DNA from: Echinometra lucunter
Taxonomy: Eukaryota > Echinodermata > Echinoidea > Camarodonta > Echinometridae
Assembly (NCBI GenBank): GCA_029962745.1
Contig: CM057170.1
Coordinates: forward strand, 21,623,958 to 21,687,957
Reading direction: 5' to 3'
Length of the DNA stretch: 64,000 nt
Each line of letters begins with the position of its first letter. Within the stretch, counting starts at the first letter, position 1. Both the position numbers and the translations under genes were made by a program. The notes beneath the pieces are model-generated. The model was given only the letters and a program-made list of their open reading frames with translations, made no database searches and was not told the DNA's origin. Below, piece by piece: positions 1 to 10,751 of the stretch.

Positions 1-781
1 TTGTACTCAAAAACCTTGAAACCAACCATAATTTGGAATGAAAAACTGTAAGTAAGACGCAAACTGCGATTTTATTATGTTTGGTCTCAAAGACAATAAA
101 TAAAGTGACCGTTTTGCTTGAGTTAAAAAATACCGTTATCTGCCTCCCTCCACGTGGTACGCCAATACACACAGTACGGTACGGTGAGCCATGTGCGCAT
201 GCGCACCCCTTACGTCTAGTCTGTGCAACTGACCCGATATATTTTTCAAACATTGGTTCACATTTTCAATATTTAAAAGTACTTCATGTGGATATTACTG
301 GTATACTTCAAAACTTTCAGACTGGTATCTTTACACTATAACCCTTATTTTTATCCCATTTTCAAGCAGCAAAATGAGGTTTTTTGTAAACATAACAATG
401 TTAACCAATGCCTTTAATGTGGCTGTATGATTGTCATCTCTGATCTGTCTACGTACTGTCAGACTGAATCGTTTCATGCTGCTTTTCTCTACCTAACTAG
501 TGCTTTCCTACCTTACTAGTTTTTCCTCATTTCAGTCTATTCAAGTCTCGAATGTGCTGACATTCTCTTTTCTTGTGTGTGTGTGTCACTCTTTGCTGTT
601 TTTTCTTCTCTTTCCCATTCTTTGTTACTCTCTCTGCATTTCTGTCTCTTTCTCTATATCTGTCTGTCTCTCTCTTTCCCCTCTGCTCATACACTGTATA
701 TACACACAAATACTATTAGTATCTCTCTCTTTGTAAATGCTTATTTTCTTGACTATTTTTTTTATTTTTTTGTTTCTACAG
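1..781 (+). other. Partial intron upstream of the first visible DDX21-like exon
   Basis: No coding exon was recognised. The right part (about 500-770) is a CT-rich low-complexity stretch, which explains its long open frames rich in Ser/Leu/Phe. Confidence 0.7.
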
Positions 782-909
782 GAACTGGAACCGGTAAGAC
801 CTTATCCTTTGTCCTCCCTCTGGTTGAGAAATGGCAGCAGTTCCCTCAGAAGAGTGGTAGACCTCCTGTCATCTTGGCCCTCGCTCCTACCAGAGAACTT
901 GCCAAACAG
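782..909 (+). CDS. DDX21: DDX21-like exon a: Walker A motif
   Basis: The acceptor is a pyrimidine-rich stretch ending TTTCTACAG; the donor is CAG|GTAACT. The first two bases complete a split codon, which reads Arg if the previous exon ends in A. It encodes the P-loop GTGTGKT and motif Ia APTRELAKQ. The 540-780 stretch before it is a long CT-rich tract that may serve as an extended polypyrimidine tract. Confidence 0.95.
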
Positions 910-3900
910 GTAACTAAGCAGAATTTGTTCTGTTACTGCTCCTGTGCTCTTGTTTCTATTCCCATCTCAATCTCTTTCGTACTCTCCGTCTCTTTCGTTT
1001 CTCTCTTTCTATCTTTACTCTGCCCTTTTCTACAAATCACTCCCTCGTACATGATTTTGTTGGGTATTCTTGTTTTTCTGGTTCCTTCAATCTTGCCATG
1101 CATTCACTTTTTCTAGGTAGTCTTCTTGTGTTCCTGATATGTACATGTAACTTAAACATGCATTTTTGACAGTCATCTCTTGCATTAACTGGTATTTCTT
1201 CTTGGTTTCCAAGAGTGTGTCCTACACCTTCCACTAGCACGTACCACACTTTGCACAATGCAAGTCGTCCCCAAGAGCTATTGGCACATTTAACACCACT
1301 TCTTTCTTTCAAACTATTTTGACAATAGTACAATCTACCTATCGCATTTCCGTGCATTTTCTCCTACCAGATATCAGAGTACTTCGAAGCCATCGGACCC
1401 CACCTAAGCACCACCTGCATCTATGGCGGCACCGCCTACTGGCCGCAGGAATCGGCCATCCGACGCGGTCTTGATGTCGTCGTAGGCACGCCTGGACGTA
1501 TCTTGGACTATATCCGCAAGAACACCCTGGACCTGTCCAAGTTGAAGCATGTAGTATTGGATGAAGTGGATAGAATGCTGGATATGGGTTTTGCAGAATC
1601 AGTGGAGGAGATATTGAGTGCTGCTTACAAGACAGGTAGATGACCTGGAAATGGAATTCATCTATATTATATTTCATAGTCACATCTCAGATTCTGAGCT
1701 CTTGTTTTTAGTTTTTTATCAGTGGTATTTTAAGTGATTGATACAGACTTCTGAATTAGTGTGTCTGATTTCCAGTGGGCAAATTTGCTTTAGAAATGTG
1801 GCAGTTGTATCAAAATTTTGTAACCATGACCTGATGACAGAATCTAGATATGCCATGTGCTCTTTGCTAATAGAATTGTTTACTAATTTTATGCATAGTT
1901 GTTGAATAAAAGTTCCCCTTGACAACTAAGAAGCTTTTTATATGCTTGTTATATGCTTGTTATATGCTTGTTATATGCTTGTTATATGCTTGTTATATGC
2001 TTGTTATATGCTTGTTATATGCTTGCCTGACATAGCAACAAGTAATGTAAGCTATGCAAAATGGATTCCATCTATTCAGATGCCATTATGCCTAGCAGGT
2101 AACTGAATGGTTGCTCAACAAGGGTTCTGGAGAGAAGCATGCATAATTTTGTATGCATTAGTAAACAGGTATGTTGGAAAACTCTTGTTCATTATTGAAA
2201 TTATCTGATTAATGGTGGTAATGATAATTGACATAAAGTAATCACAATGAATATGGCTATGTTTTTTTCCGTGTACATCATCCAGTTGATTCTGGCGACT
2301 CAGATGAAGCCCCGAACAATCCCCAGACGCTCCTCTTCTCGGCCACAGTACCTCCCTGGGTCTACCAGACTGCTACAAAGTACATGCGTAAGGATCTCAA
2401 GAAGGTGGACCTTGTTGGTAGGGAGAGGGTGAGGACAGCCACAACAGTACAGGTAAGATATCAAGTAGTTGGAACATTTTTTAGGAAGCTTAAAGGGAAA
2501 GTCCTCCGCAGAAGTTTCACTGTTTCAATAAAAAGAGTTAAATTTGAACCGCATTTTAAAAAAGAAATGAGCAAAAACGGTCAAAGAATAAGAAAATTAC
2601 ACTCATGTACATTTTCTAGAAAGTTACTCTCGGCTCTGCAAATTGGCAACACTGATGACATCATATGCAAGCAGTTCTCCATTCACTTAGTACATGAAAT
2701 TTCACATTTTCTCAATTTTCCTGGAAATTACACATTTTCTCACTCCATAGTCAAAGTATGTTATGCAAAAAACAATTCATCTGAACATACATTGACTATG
2801 GGGGTTAGAAAATGTGTAACTTTCAAGAAAATTGAGGAAATATGAAATTTCATGTACAAAGTGAATGGAGAGCTGCTCGCATATGATGTCATCAGTGTTG
2901 CCAATTTCAGAGCCTAGAGTAACTTACTAGAAAATGTAAATGAGTGTATTTTTCTTATTCTTTGACCCATTTCGCTCATTTCTTTTTTAAAATGCTGTTC
3001 AAATTTAACTCCTTTTATTGAAACAGTGAAACTTCTGGGGTGGACTTTGCCTTTAACGAAACGATATGGTGTGAAGACATGTCCGGAACGTATATTGTCA
3101 TCTGTATTGTTTGCATTTTGGAAGTGTCTTAGCACACCATTCCGTTTTGCAAAGATACCTAACTCTTTATTCGATGTGGATCGAAGGCCTGGACGGCCAC
3201 ATTGTTAGGAGTTTATGGTGCATTGTACATGTGCTTTGACTCGAATGTGGCAATCCAGTGCTTTTGCCATTAGTCCACTACAGCCGCTAATTGGTTAACA
3301 TTGTGTAAATAAGGACCTTGCAGGGCTTATCACTGTTGGTTAAAGGGCAAATGGCCCTGTATGATCAGTAGTGAACCTTATTCTGAGCACTATGCAGATA
3401 TCCAGGGTAATGCTCGCATTGTTTACCAAGCTGAGATAATCAAGGTCTCCAAGAGAGAGAAGGGGGGGGGGGCAGCCACAACAGTGCAGGCAAGATATAA
3501 AGGCTTTTTCATAGAAAGGGGTCTCAGAATTCATAACTCCAAATTTCATATATTATTTACTGTCCTTTCCTTTTTCTTTTCTCCAGCATCTAGCCATTAA
3601 CTGTAGCTACTTTGACCGACCTGAGGTCATCAGTGATGTCATCAAGGTGTATGGAGGTCTTGATGGCCGCTGCATGGTCTTCTGTGAGACCAAGAAGGAT
3701 GCTAACGAGCTTGCCATGAGCTCAGCCATGAAGCAAGAGACGCAGGTCATGCATGGAGATATACCGCAAACACAGCGAGAGGTCACATTGAAGGTTGGAG
3801 GACTCTTTCATTACATCGCAGTTTGAAAAGATATTTATTTGTTACCAAATTTCATATGCATACAACAAAGAGATATTGTATTTATTTTGGTAAAAGGACT

Positions 3901-6900
3901 GACAAAATAGCTTAAAGCTAATTGAGGTTAGTCCATTAACCCTAAAATGGGGAAATATGATGACAACCCACTTGACCGAAGGGGGGGGGGGTTGGAGGCA
4001 TTATGCCCCCCCCCCCTTAATTTCGGCCGTGGATTGCGGGATCGGCACGAAAATTGGCATGAGGGTAGAGAATGATATAATCTACAAGGCTATATGGTTA
4101 GATTTTATCAATAGCTAATCATTGAAAGGTCTTGACTACAAAATCAATCAGGGTTCTCTATTTTCCTTATGTTATAATACTTCTTAGTATTCAAATATTA
4201 GCATGTGGGGACTTTGATCATTTCATTGTATTAACCCTACAGGTAATGTCATGCATTCCTTCATTTTCATTTATTGGAAATGACATTATACTGCTTTCAT
4301 TTGCACTCTTTGTGTAGGGTTTCCGAGAGGGAAAGTTCCAGTGTCTTGTAACCACTGATGTAGCAGCGAGGGGGCTAGATATACCTGAAGTTGATCTTGT
4401 CATACAGTGTAATCCACCTAAGGTAAGACAAGTCTTGTAATGAGTTTGAGAATCCATTAAAGGTCTGTCTCTCTGATGTTCAAGGATTTAAATTTATACC
4501 TCATCAGCAGTCTGCAAGCACTGTAGTATATTTGTTAATCCGGATGGCCCCTATATTGAGCCTATAGGGAAACAAGAATTCATTAGTCTATGGGTTAATT
4601 TTTATTACTTTCAGTCGAGAGATGTAGTAGGTGCTGCTAGTCTCATATAGAGAATGGCGGATTTTCACACGCACTCGGAACAGCTTATTTGGAGAAAGCT
4701 AGCTGTAGTACCCTAGAACTATCCAAAATCATCTCTCTTTCCAAGTGGTGGTATAAAAAAATATATTACATAGGTTATATAGATTGGAATCAGTGATTGG
4801 TCAAAATACCATCACGTGACTAGAGCTGCAAGGATCGCAATTGTTATATTTTGGTTTTGACGTCACCTCTGTCAATATAACAGCGTTATATTCACCGACA
4901 TGACGTCACTTACTGCGTAACTATGCTGCGTGGTCATGTGTGTACGCGCAGTGTACATGCTGCACGCGCTAGCTATATTTTTTCATTATGATGTAGGCCT
5001 ATTACTTTTTACATCGGAGCTGCAGCAGAAAGTGCAAGTTAATGTAATACACTGGTGGCGAATCTATAAAGACTATATACAATCAAAGGATAAAAGGAAC
5101 CAGAATATAGCATATAATATAACAGATATTATCTGGTCTATCTCTTTAATAAATAACAATTCATCTCCCCTCCGAAGCTATATTTTTCCCTCTGGACAAT
5201 ATTTTCCCTCAGCGCTGCGCGTTTGGGGAAAATAAAACCCCTTGGGCAAAATATAACTCTGTCAGGGAAATGAAATGTTATATCAAACCTCTAGGCAGAC
5301 AATATCTGTATAATAATTCATCTAAGTTTGGTGGTTCCTGTCTGCCAATCATAGCTTGGCTTACAATCTTGATTTACATTTGTTTTGTTTTTCAGGATGT
5401 GGATTCGTATATACATCGATCAGGGAGGACAGGACGAGCTGGACGGAATGGTGTCTGCGTCTGCTTCTATAAGAGAGCAGAAGAGAGAGATCTACAGAAA
5501 GTAGAGTACAAAGCTGTGAGTTCACTTCTCTTGGGCCGGAATCCATATAGATGGTTTAGATCTAGACCATGGTTTATGCAGATTTTATGGTATATGTGCG
5601 CTTGATTTAGCTTTTAAACTTAAAAAGGTCCAATAATGAATGCCCGCGTTTAACATTCATGTTTGTTGCTATGGTTTAGACCATGGCCTATTCAAATTTA
5701 CCATATGGTTTACTTGAATTGTTTTGGATAAACTGTTGTCTAAACGATAGCAACAAGCATGTATTCAGCGGCCTATGCCAAAGGCATGCTCACATTATTT
5801 ACCTTTCTAACTGTATGCGCTAAATCTAGCGCACTTATGCCATGAAATCTGCATAAACTGTGCTTTAAATCTAAACCACCTTTGTGAATTTCTGCCTTTA
5901 TATTCTGTTTATATTCTTAAACTAAGGGCAGGTTTTTATGGGGCTTGCAAATGATCCGTGAAGGATGTGAATGTCAAAAAGTCAAAGTCCAGCAACAAGC
6001 ATGTATTCGGCGTCCTATGCCAGAGGCACGCTCACATAATGTACCTTCTAACTGTATGCGCTAAATCTAGCGCACTTATGCCATGAAATCTGCATAAACT
6101 GTGCTTTAAATCTAAACCACCTTTGTGAATTTCTGCCTTTATATTCTGTTTATATTCTTAAACTAAGGGCAGGTTTTTATGGGGCTTGCAAATGATCCGT
6201 GAAGGATGTGAATGTCAAAAAGTCAAAGTCCAGCAACAAGCATGTATTCGGCGTCCTATGCCAGAGGCACGCTCACATAATGTACCTTCTAACTGTATGC
6301 GCTAAATCTAGCGCACTTATGCCATGAAATCTGCATAAACTGTGCTTTAAATCTAAACCACCTTTGTGAATTTCCACCTTTATGTTCTGTTTATATTCAT
6401 AAACTAAGGGCAGGTTTTTATGGGGCTTGCAAATGATCTGTGAAGGATGTGAATGTCAAAAAGTCAAAGTCCAGCATTGATGTTTTAGGCTCCAAATATT
6501 CGCCTGATATGTGCTGGGAAGCATTTTCAATTGTTTGTTTTTAATTCATCAGAAGTTTGGAATTTCTTTTGAACATCGCCAGCATTCTAGGAAAAATTGA
6601 TGACGCTTCTGAACCAACACGCATGTTTGGGAAACTTTTCGAATCCTACCATGCAAATGTTGTACTGCCATTCCTTTGCATCCTTCACGAATCGCAAATC
6701 GTGCATGTGCTCCATGCACACCTACCTTAATACAGGAGCTTAACTGAATTTGTTTTATGTTGTGTTTTCTTGACTATGCCAGGGGCTAATATTCAGGTTG
6801 ATTAATGCCACTCTGAAGACAAATACCATTTTTCCTTTGCTTGATTTTTCAGTGGTACCACATGGTAATTGGGATGTTGAAATATCAGGTTACCATGACT

Positions 6901-9900
6901 GAAAGCAACAGAGAACCTAAAAATAAAGAGTTGTAAGAAATGGAAAATGATAACACAACAGGATTAGGGTGCGATAATATTTTACCGAGGGAAAATAGGA
7001 TTGTGTTTAAAAAAAAAAAAGCCACGTGAAGAGCTAGTTATGTACTTTACATAATAGTCTTCACTTTAAAAACAAACCAGCAAGATGTTTCATGTATTTC
7101 CAACTGTCTCTACTCTAGTAGCAGTACCTACTCTCATGCCTTCCCATTGGCCTAGGTGTAGGTTGGAGTGTTGTCTCATGACGGTAGTTCTGCCCTGTGT
7201 CCTAGCAGTAGGCACAGTTTTGCATGTTTGGTAGTGACTATGTCTAAATTGACATTCTTGTCTCCATAAACCGTACAGGGTATCAAGTTCAAACGAGTGT
7301 CTGCGCCGCAACCTTCAGACATAATTAAGTCTTCAGTCAAAGATGTCACAGAGTAAGTCTGCACGTGCATGTCCCGTTCTGTAATGTATTCTTGAGTTCT
7401 TTGCTTATAGCTGTATGTTGGGATTCTTTTTTTAGTAAGTGATAAACTTTGTCCTGTGGATAGAATGTTAAATGGAGGCCCTGTGTAGAGGAGAGTCACC
7501 ACCTTTGCGTGTTAAGAATTTAAAGAAGAGTAGGGGAAACCCTTTGGTGAAGTGGTACACCTTCACATGAGGAGGAGGGACCTGAGGGTCACCGTGATTG
7601 AATTCGCTTTTTCCCTCCCAGTCATAAGTTGACGCCAAATACTTGATAATATTAAATTCAGCTCACCTAGAACTGAAGAGGCAACTCATTCTCCACTTGT
7701 TTTGTAATTTATTGGATTTCTGGTCACAGTAGCGATCTGAACTCAGTAGAAACAATAACCAGTTAAATACTAAGCCGAAGATAACCAAGGTCTGTGGAAA
7801 GTGTGTGTTCTACCAAAATACAATTGTATCAGTAGGTTAAGAGAACAGGTAAATGATTGGTATTTTATGTAGATAGCTATGGTTCTCAGTACAATAATTC
7901 ATACCTTTTGGCATTAAACAGCCATCACTGAATGTCAATTGGCTTTAGAACATTGATGAAATATCCATATCGACATTCTGTTTTACCTTGTTGACTACAG
8001 CTTTCTGGATGCTGTCCCTCCTGAGATGGTTTCTATGTTCAAAGGAGCAGCAGAAGACATCATCGCTGAGAAGGGGGCGGTGGAGGCGCTAGCAGCAGCT
8101 CTGGCTCACATCACAGGCTCCAAAGCCATGAAGACACGATCACTGCTCACTGCAGAAGAGGTGAGAATGTGACAAAGGAAGCAACAATATTGCAGCAGTT
8201 GTAGTAGGAGTAGTAGTAGTAGATTTCATTAAAATATCAGGACATATCCATGTACACGTTTTAATGGCAGCGTAATTAATTTATTACATATAGTAAAGTC
8301 TCAGGGGTCCTTCAGAGACTTCGATGCTGGCTCCAGTGTGGCAGCCAGAATGAAATGCTGTCAGTTCATTCAAGGAATTTCTTTGGACGAATATCCATAA
8401 ACTGCAACTGTCTCAAGAGAGACAGCTGTAGGTAAAAGGCCAATACGGACTATAGAATAACAATCTAGTTCACACCCTTGCTTTTACAAAGAGGGACATA
8501 AAGCTCTTTTACACTGCAGTAGTGCCTCTTTGATATTGAATGGTGGGAATATCTGCAGGACCCCAGGATATTGCATTGATAGTGACTTCTGGTAATGCTG
8601 TTATCACAGGCAGTGTCATTCTCTCACCTCACAGGGAAAGACCACCTTCTTCCTGGAGACACAGTCACAGTTACTGGACGTAGGTGATGTCTTCAGAACT
8701 CTTGGACGCTACATTGACCGAGACTCCCGTAGTGCCATCAAGGGTATTCGCCTCTGTGCTGATCAGATGTCGGCTGTCTTTGATGTAACCGATGACCAGA
8801 AGGATCATCTCCTGGTAAGAATTTAAGTCTTGTATCCATGGTTCTATGAAACCTGCTTCAGCTTCAAGTCCCTTTTTCATAAAACTTGTTATCAAAAACA
8901 AGTTGCAATAACTGTTATAAGCTACTGAAATCCGTGTATCTGATTGGCTGAGAGCAAATTCTTCATAGAAAGTGGCAGTTGATACTGATCACAAGTTTTA
9001 TGAAGCAGGGCCTAGATGCTCTGTAGTCTTACATCCTGCACAAGCCGAATCCACCATTATCAAATACTAACCCTGCCCCTGCACCTTATTCCAATTTTTA
9101 CCTTAAACCTTGATCCGAAATGCAAAGCCTAACCTTGCACTTACATTTGAATGAACAGTCCAAAAAAAATGTCACTGCAGCAAATGTTTGATTTGAGACG
9201 GCATGAAACAGTGGTTGAGAACAAAATGTTTTGAAGATTGCATCAACACATCATGCTCACAGACACACTCATTAATAGCATGACAATCCTATAAAGATGA
9301 CCCAAACACTGATTATGCTGCTGCTGTGATTCAGGCGTTAGCACAAAATTGTCCAAGCACGTAAACCTGTAACTTGGGCTGTAAGAAAGTGGATCTGGAT
9401 AAAAATCCACTGTGAATATAGAAATCGCCAGTTGACTCGATTTTATGTATATTGAAAAGGTGTGTATAAATGTTTGTAGGCTAGACGTACCGAACTTAAT
9501 GATGCAAGTTACTTTGCCCAAAATGATGGGAAAAATTTGTAGGGCTAGCTACCTACCATGCTTTAGTCAGGAAAACAGATGCAGCTCTCCCCGCACCCTT
9601 TGCATGCCCGCTCCTCTTTCTGCTGCTGTGCAGATGCATTGACCCTGCACATCTGGAAGTTTGAAGAATGCACCTGATGTTGAGCAACTTGTAAGCACCT
9701 ATATGATGGTTTATATTATTTTATTTTATTTATTTATTGTTTATTTCAATTTGAAGGCAATTTTTTGTTTGCATTAGAAAAAGTGTTTTGGTTAGATTTG
9801 ATCAATATTCATGAAGCATGAGATGTTTGGCTTTTATTCTGATTCTGAATATTATGATCATGTTTTGATTACCCGTTTATGATAAGTCTCCGTCATGAGA

Positions 9901-10751
9901 TTATGAAAATTCAGGCAAGCCATTTTCAGGCAAACCGATACTTCTAATAATATTCTGCCTTCCAATGACAAAAGGAAACAACTCTGATTTTTTTTTTAAA
10001 AATTGACTTTTTCTTGATATTTGGGTACTCCTTTATATGATCTACATGATGATGAAGAAGAAGTTAATGTCTCATGACCCCTCATTTTTGAAATATAGAC
10101 ATATTCCATAGATTTCCACATAAAAACAGTGACATATTTTCTTCATTTACTAAGAAACTCATTCTACAGAGTTACTGCTTTTTGTCATTGGATGGCAGTG
10201 TCATATGTCTCACTTAGATGGCATTTGGCTGGAATGCTCCCTCTGGAGTGGAGGTTGGAGTATGGATTGTGTACACTGTGATTGTGTGCAGGCAAGCCTC
10301 AATGTGATGAGTGCCATCATGGCATAACTGTACAATAACATTGATGTAGTGCATATATTGTGTGTAGTTGGAAAGGTAGAATTTACTGTCCTTATTTTTC
10401 CATTGACTGTTTCCTGTATTTCCAGATAACGTTTCTTGAATCACCCTTTTCTTGCAGTCTCTATGGAAAGACACACCCGAAGCACAACTCACAGTTGCAA
10501 CAGAGCTCCCTGAGCTGCTCGCCCAAGCCCAGTCAGGATCCTTTGATGACAGGAGAGGGAGCGGAGGCGGTTACTACGGAGGAGGAAGAGGTGGAGGTTT
10601 CAGAAGAGGAGGTGGAGGAGGAGGAGGGTGGGGTAATAGGAGCGGTGGCTGGAGGGGAGGGGGAGGGAGAGGAGGGGGTGGGAGAGGTCGAGGTGGTGGA
10701 TTCGGAGGGAGAGGAAGGGGAGGATGGGGTGGAGGCTTTAATAGAAAGTGA
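782..10751 (+). CDS. DDX21: DDX21/DDX50-like nucleolar DEAD-box RNA helicase, 5'-partial, 10 exons visible
   Basis: ATP-dependent RNA helicase of the DDX21/DDX50 (Gu/RNA helicase II) family, which in animals acts in the nucleolus in rRNA transcription and processing. The exons 782-909, 1371-1635, 2286-2452, 3587-3793, 4318-4422, 5396-5515, 7279-7352, 8001-8160, 8635-8814 and 10458-10751 all have AG/GT borders and join in phase, giving about 565 residues. Motifs in order: TGTGKT (I), PTRELA (Ia), TPGR (Ib), DEVD (II, the DDX21 variant of DEAD), SAT (III), VFCETKK (IV), [10 protein letters not shown] (V), [11 protein letters not shown] (VI), then GIKFKR, a GUCT domain and a Gly/Arg-rich tail. 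The N-terminal lysine-rich region and Q motif must lie upstream of the window. DDX21 and DDX50 are vertebrate paralogues, so this is best read as their pre-duplication homologue. Family assignment is very secure. Confidence 0.96.
1371..1635 (+). CDS. DDX21: DDX21-like exon b: motifs Ib and II
   Basis: 88 codons plus one base between CTACCAG| and ACAG|GTAGATG. It carries the YGG of the GG motif, VVGTPGR (Ib) and [14 protein letters not shown] (II). DEVD in place of DEAD is characteristic of DDX21/DDX50 proteins. The following segment ends [10 protein letters not shown], as in that family. Confidence 0.96.
1874..2170. mobile_element. MITE-like repeat copy carrying an 11-bp minisatellite
   Basis: Flanked by TGTTTACTAAT on the left and ATTAGTAAACAGGT on the right, an inverted pair. 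Its interior aligns by eye with the element at 16712-16946: both contain AAGCTT, then CCTGACATAGCAACAA, a GAATTCCAT-like stretch, CAAGGGTTC and GCATGCATAA. This copy differs by the insertion of a minisatellite at 1938-2025. It sits in an intron of the helicase gene. Confidence 0.7.
1938..2025. repeat. 11-bp minisatellite, 8 units
   Basis: Eight uninterrupted copies of TTATATGCTTG (88 bp), ending at CCTGAC. It lies inside the MITE-like element at 1874-2170, where other copies have only a single AAGCTTGCAAGAGGC-like stretch. Confidence 0.95.
2286..2452 (+). CDS. DDX21: DDX21-like exon c: motif III
   Basis: Begins after ACATCATCCAG and ends CAG|GTAAGATA. It encodes [12 protein letters not shown] (motif III, SAT) and the linker [18 protein letters not shown] between the two RecA-like lobes. 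An acidic [11 protein letters not shown] insertion precedes motif III, as in vertebrate DDX21. Confidence 0.96.
2489..3056. mobile_element. Long palindromic (foldback) element in DDX21 intron, copy E1
   Basis: Two arms of about 270 bp are inverted copies of each other around a small loop near 2770-2785. The left end is CTTAAAGGGAAAGTCC; the right end is GGACTTTGCCTTTAA. Matching internal blocks include the GATGACATCATATGC / GCATATGATGTCATC pair and the ATGTACATTTTCTAG / CTAGAAAATGTAAATG pair. No coding capacity was found. It shares terminal and subterminal sequence with 18565-19214, so it belongs to a non-autonomous family. Confidence 0.8.
3447..3497 (+). pseudogene. Fragment resembling the end of DDX21-like exon c
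   Basis: The stretch around GCAGCCACAACAGTGCAG|GCAAGATAT repeats the exon c end and donor (ACAGCCACAACAGTACAG|GTAAGATAT at 2435-2461) about 1 kb downstream. The donor GT has become GC and an 11-G run (about 3462-3472) replaces upstream bases. This appears to be a relic of a local duplication. Confidence 0.5.
3587..3793 (+). CDS. DDX21: DDX21-like exon d: start of second RecA lobe, motif IV
   Basis: The acceptor is TTTTCTTTTCTCCAG; the donor is AAG|GTTGGA, weaker than the others. The 69 codons include [15 protein letters not shown] (motif IV) and the [12 protein letters not shown] helix of lobe 2. Confidence 0.96.
4318..4422 (+). CDS. DDX21: DDX21-like exon e: motif V
   Basis: 35 codons between TTTGTGTAG| and AAG|GTAAGA. 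It encodes [20 protein letters not shown] followed by [10 protein letters not shown] (motif V), the RNA- and ATP-contacting part of lobe 2. Confidence 0.96.
4740..5395. repeat. Intron segment with repeat-like sequence
   Basis: Contains two TGACGTCA-type palindromes (about 4858 and 4900), GTTATATT/AATATAAC inverted motifs near both ends (about 4850-4890 and 5250-5285), and GC-rich patches such as CAGCGCTGCGCG. This resembles an old dispersed element, but I could not define its ends or family. Confidence 0.35.
5396..5515 (+). CDS. DDX21: DDX21-like exon f: motif VI
   Basis: 40 codons from TTTTTCAG| to GCT|GTGAGT. It contains [16 protein letters not shown], the arginine-finger motif VI, followed by [18 protein letters not shown] at the end of the helicase core. 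Confidence 0.97.
5555..6474. repeat. 241-bp tandem repeat (3 copies) with a palindromic lead-in
   Basis: Units start at 5749, 5991 and 6232 with AGCAACAAGCATGTATTC and end AAAAGTCAAAGTCC near 6474. Units 2 and 3 are almost identical; unit 1 is more diverged. Each holds the near-palindrome GCGCTAAATCTAGCGC. Upstream, 5555-5650 contains the inverted counterpart of part of the unit (CATGGTTTATGCAGATTTTA against AAATCTGCATAAACTGTG), so the array grew from an inverted-repeat element. Confidence 0.85.
6475..7278. other. DDX21 intron remainder
   Basis: No gene or RNA was recognised. AT-rich with an A12 run near 7010. Confidence 0.5.
7279..7352 (+). CDS. DDX21: DDX21-like exon g: GIKFKR linker
   Basis: 24 codons plus two bases between CCGTACAG| and CAGA|GTAAGTCT. 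It encodes [19 protein letters not shown], the conserved linker between helicase core and dimerisation/GUCT region in DDX21 (vertebrate version begins GIKFKRIG). Confidence 0.94.
8001..8160 (+). CDS. DDX21: DDX21-like exon h: helical linker before the GUCT domain
   Basis: Follows TTGACTACAG and ends GAAGAG|GTGAGA. It encodes [20 protein letters not shown] and then [18 protein letters not shown]. The [15 protein letters not shown] segment is nearly invariant in DDX21/DDX50 and is one of the best markers of the family. Confidence 0.96.
8635..8814 (+). CDS. DDX21: DDX21-like exon i: GUCT domain
   Basis: 60 codons between CCTCACAG| and CTG|GTAAGA. Sequence such as [20 protein letters not shown] followed by [18 protein letters not shown] fits the GUCT (Gu C-terminal) RNA-binding fold. 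It is diverged from vertebrates, but position and pattern agree. Confidence 0.92.
8876..9004. mobile_element. Short MITE with 14-bp perfect inverted ends
   Basis: TTCATAAAACTTGT at 8876-8889 is exactly inverted as ACAAGTTTTATGAA at 8991-9004. The interior contains TGATTGGCTGAGAGCAAA and has no coding capacity. It lies in the intron between exons i and j. Confidence 0.7.
9005..10457. other. DDX21 intron, no gene seen
   Basis: AT-rich sequence with several short open frames lacking any family signature. The CTTGCAG acceptor at its end is strong. Confidence 0.5.
10458..10751 (+). CDS. DDX21: DDX21-like exon j: end of GUCT domain and RGG-rich tail
   Basis: Starts after CCCTTTTCTTGCAG. The first residues, [20 protein letters not shown], match the end of the GUCT region. 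About 60 residues of RGG/GGG repeats with Trp and Phe follow, ending GGFNRK and a TGA at 10749-10751. RGG tails bind RNA and are typical of this family, although vertebrate DDX21 uses FRGQR repeats. The TGA overlaps a consensus donor (AAA|GTGAGT at 10747/10748), so transcripts may instead splice to the small exon at 12959. Confidence 0.9.
   Translation, partial: SLWKDTPEAQLTVATELPELLAQAQSGSFDDRRGSGGGYYGGGRGGGFRRGGGGGGGWGNRSGGWRGGGGRGGGGRGRGGGFGGRGRGGWGGGFNRK

Noticed and set aside
5749..6474. CRISPR-like array
   Set aside because: Only three 241-bp contiguous units without spacers, in an animal intron.
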